From positions 1 to 6,797 of the forward strand of contig JABDJM010000453.1 of the NCBI GenBank assembly GCA_013002475.1: a stretch of 6,797 nucleotides of DNA, read 5' to 3'. The notes below the pieces were generated by a model. That model did no database searches. It worked only from the letters and a program-made list of their open reading frames with translations, and was not told the DNA's origin. The translations under genes were made by a program, and so were the position numbers. Below are positions 6,278-6,797 of this stretch, piece after piece; positions within the stretch are counted from its first letter, which is position 1, and each line of letters begins with the position of its first letter. This DNA comes from Saprospiraceae bacterium (GTDB lineage Bacteria; Bacteroidota; Bacteroidia; Chitinophagales; Saprospiraceae).

Positions 6278-6797
6278 TTATTGCTGCTTTACAAATTTCC
6301 TTGTAACATAGCCTTGCTTGCTAAAGATCCTTAGGAAGTAGATTCCAGATTTCAACTGATCGGTTGTTTGAACAAATTCATTCAATCCTTCTCGTACTTC
6401 TATTGGATAGTCAAGAATGGTCTGACCAGAGATATCCATCAGCTTCACCTGAACAGATTCCTCAGATTCACTTTCGACCTGGAAGCTCACCTCAGAGCCT
6501 TTTACCGGGTTTGGATAAATCTGACCAACAGTAAACTCAGGACGCTTACGAATTACTTCGATAGTTTTTGAGATCTGTTCTGACCCATCATAATCTTCTG
6601 TTACCAACCGGTAATATGATTGTGAAAATGGTGTTTTGTCAAGGATCTCATAAGTACCCCCATTCTCAGCACTGGGTGACGCAAAAATCCGTTGAACTTC
6701 TTCCCAACCGTCACGGCCGTTATTAGAGCGTTGGATCTTATGCCATTTCACATTATCCTCAGAATTAGTTTCCCAGGAGATGATATTCCCTCTGTCA
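6278..6797 (-). CDS. C-terminal part of a T9SS-sorted secreted or surface protein, partial
   Basis: The reading frame is open to the right edge, so only the last 172 codons are seen; the GTG at 6751 is an internal Val codon, since in-frame sequence upstream (NIISWETNSEDN) continues the same domain. The first about 85 visible residues match the fibronectin-III-like module common before sorting domains: SWETNSEDN, then IQRSNNGRDGWEEV, then YYRLVTEDYDG. The last about 80 residues are a type A Por/T9SS C-terminal sorting domain: VGQIYPNPVKG, then VKLMDISGQ, LKSGIYFLRI and the terminal YVTRKFVKQQ. Such proteins cross the outer membrane through the type IX system and the domain is normally removed on attachment or release. 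The catalytic or binding part lies outside the window, so no function can be given. Confidence 0.93.
   Translation of the reverse strand, partial: DRGNIISWETNSEDNVKWHKIQRSNNGRDGWEEVQRIFASPSAENGGTYEILDKTPFSQSYYRLVTEDYDGSEQISKTIEVIRKRPEFTVGQIYPNPVKGSEVSFQVESESEESVQVKLMDISGQTILDYPIEVREGLNEFVQTTDQLKSGIYFLRIFSKQGYVTRKFVKQQ

Noticed and set aside
6749..6751. GTG as the start codon of the T9SS-domain protein
   Set aside because: In-frame sequence upstream of it continues the same conserved beta-sandwich module to the window edge, so this is an internal valine.
1..6797. Mobile element, CRISPR array, tRNA or defence-system cassette
   Set aside because: I saw no spaced direct repeats, terminal inverted repeats flanking a transposase, cloverleaf sequence or defence-related domains.

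Overview
The window looks like chromosomal DNA from a member of the Bacteroidota (Bacteroidetes). Four things point there: a C-terminal type IX secretion (Por) sorting domain, a short primary sigma factor without region 1.1, a glyceraldehyde-3-phosphate dehydrogenase with a long N-terminal extension, and a START-like protein of the kind found in this phylum. None of the starts that can be seen has a convincing Shine-Dalgarno sequence. Two intergenic regions carry matches to the Bacteroidota promoter pattern TTG-N(17-23)-TAnnTTTG. Genus and species cannot be fixed from the sequence.

Layout, left to right. At 1-1266 (minus) is most of an S41-family C-terminal processing protease, cut by the left edge just after a GGGGI motif. 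A 156-bp divergent spacer separates it from an Lrp/AsnC regulator (1423-1887, plus). This is followed after 48 bp by a secreted 306-residue protein with a CARDB-like C-terminal domain (1936-2856, plus). The stop codon of that gene overlaps, tail to tail, the stop codon of the long GAPDH gene (2853-4328, minus). Upstream of GAPDH are its likely promoter and a strong hairpin terminator that ends the primary sigma factor gene (4436-5305, minus).

A 538-bp AT-rich gene-free stretch (5306-5843) holds a good promoter match for the sigma gene and a probable leader of about 185 nt with two perfect inverted repeats. It also separates the sigma gene from a small acidic START-like protein (5844-6224, plus). 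A 36-bp perfect palindrome at 6226-6261 is probably a shared terminator for that gene and the convergent gene entering from the right. The latter is the C-terminus of a T9SS-sorted surface or secreted protein (6278-6797, minus, partial).

The genes are mostly housekeeping (transcription initiation, central carbon metabolism, envelope proteolysis) in alternating orientation, not one functional operon. I see no transposon, phage, CRISPR array, tRNA or rRNA, and no defence-like cassette. The most distinctive points are the structured sigma leader, the overlapping convergent stops, the atypical GAPDH, and the apparent two-repeat architecture of the unnamed secreted protein. I found no clear evidence of an undescribed multi-gene system.
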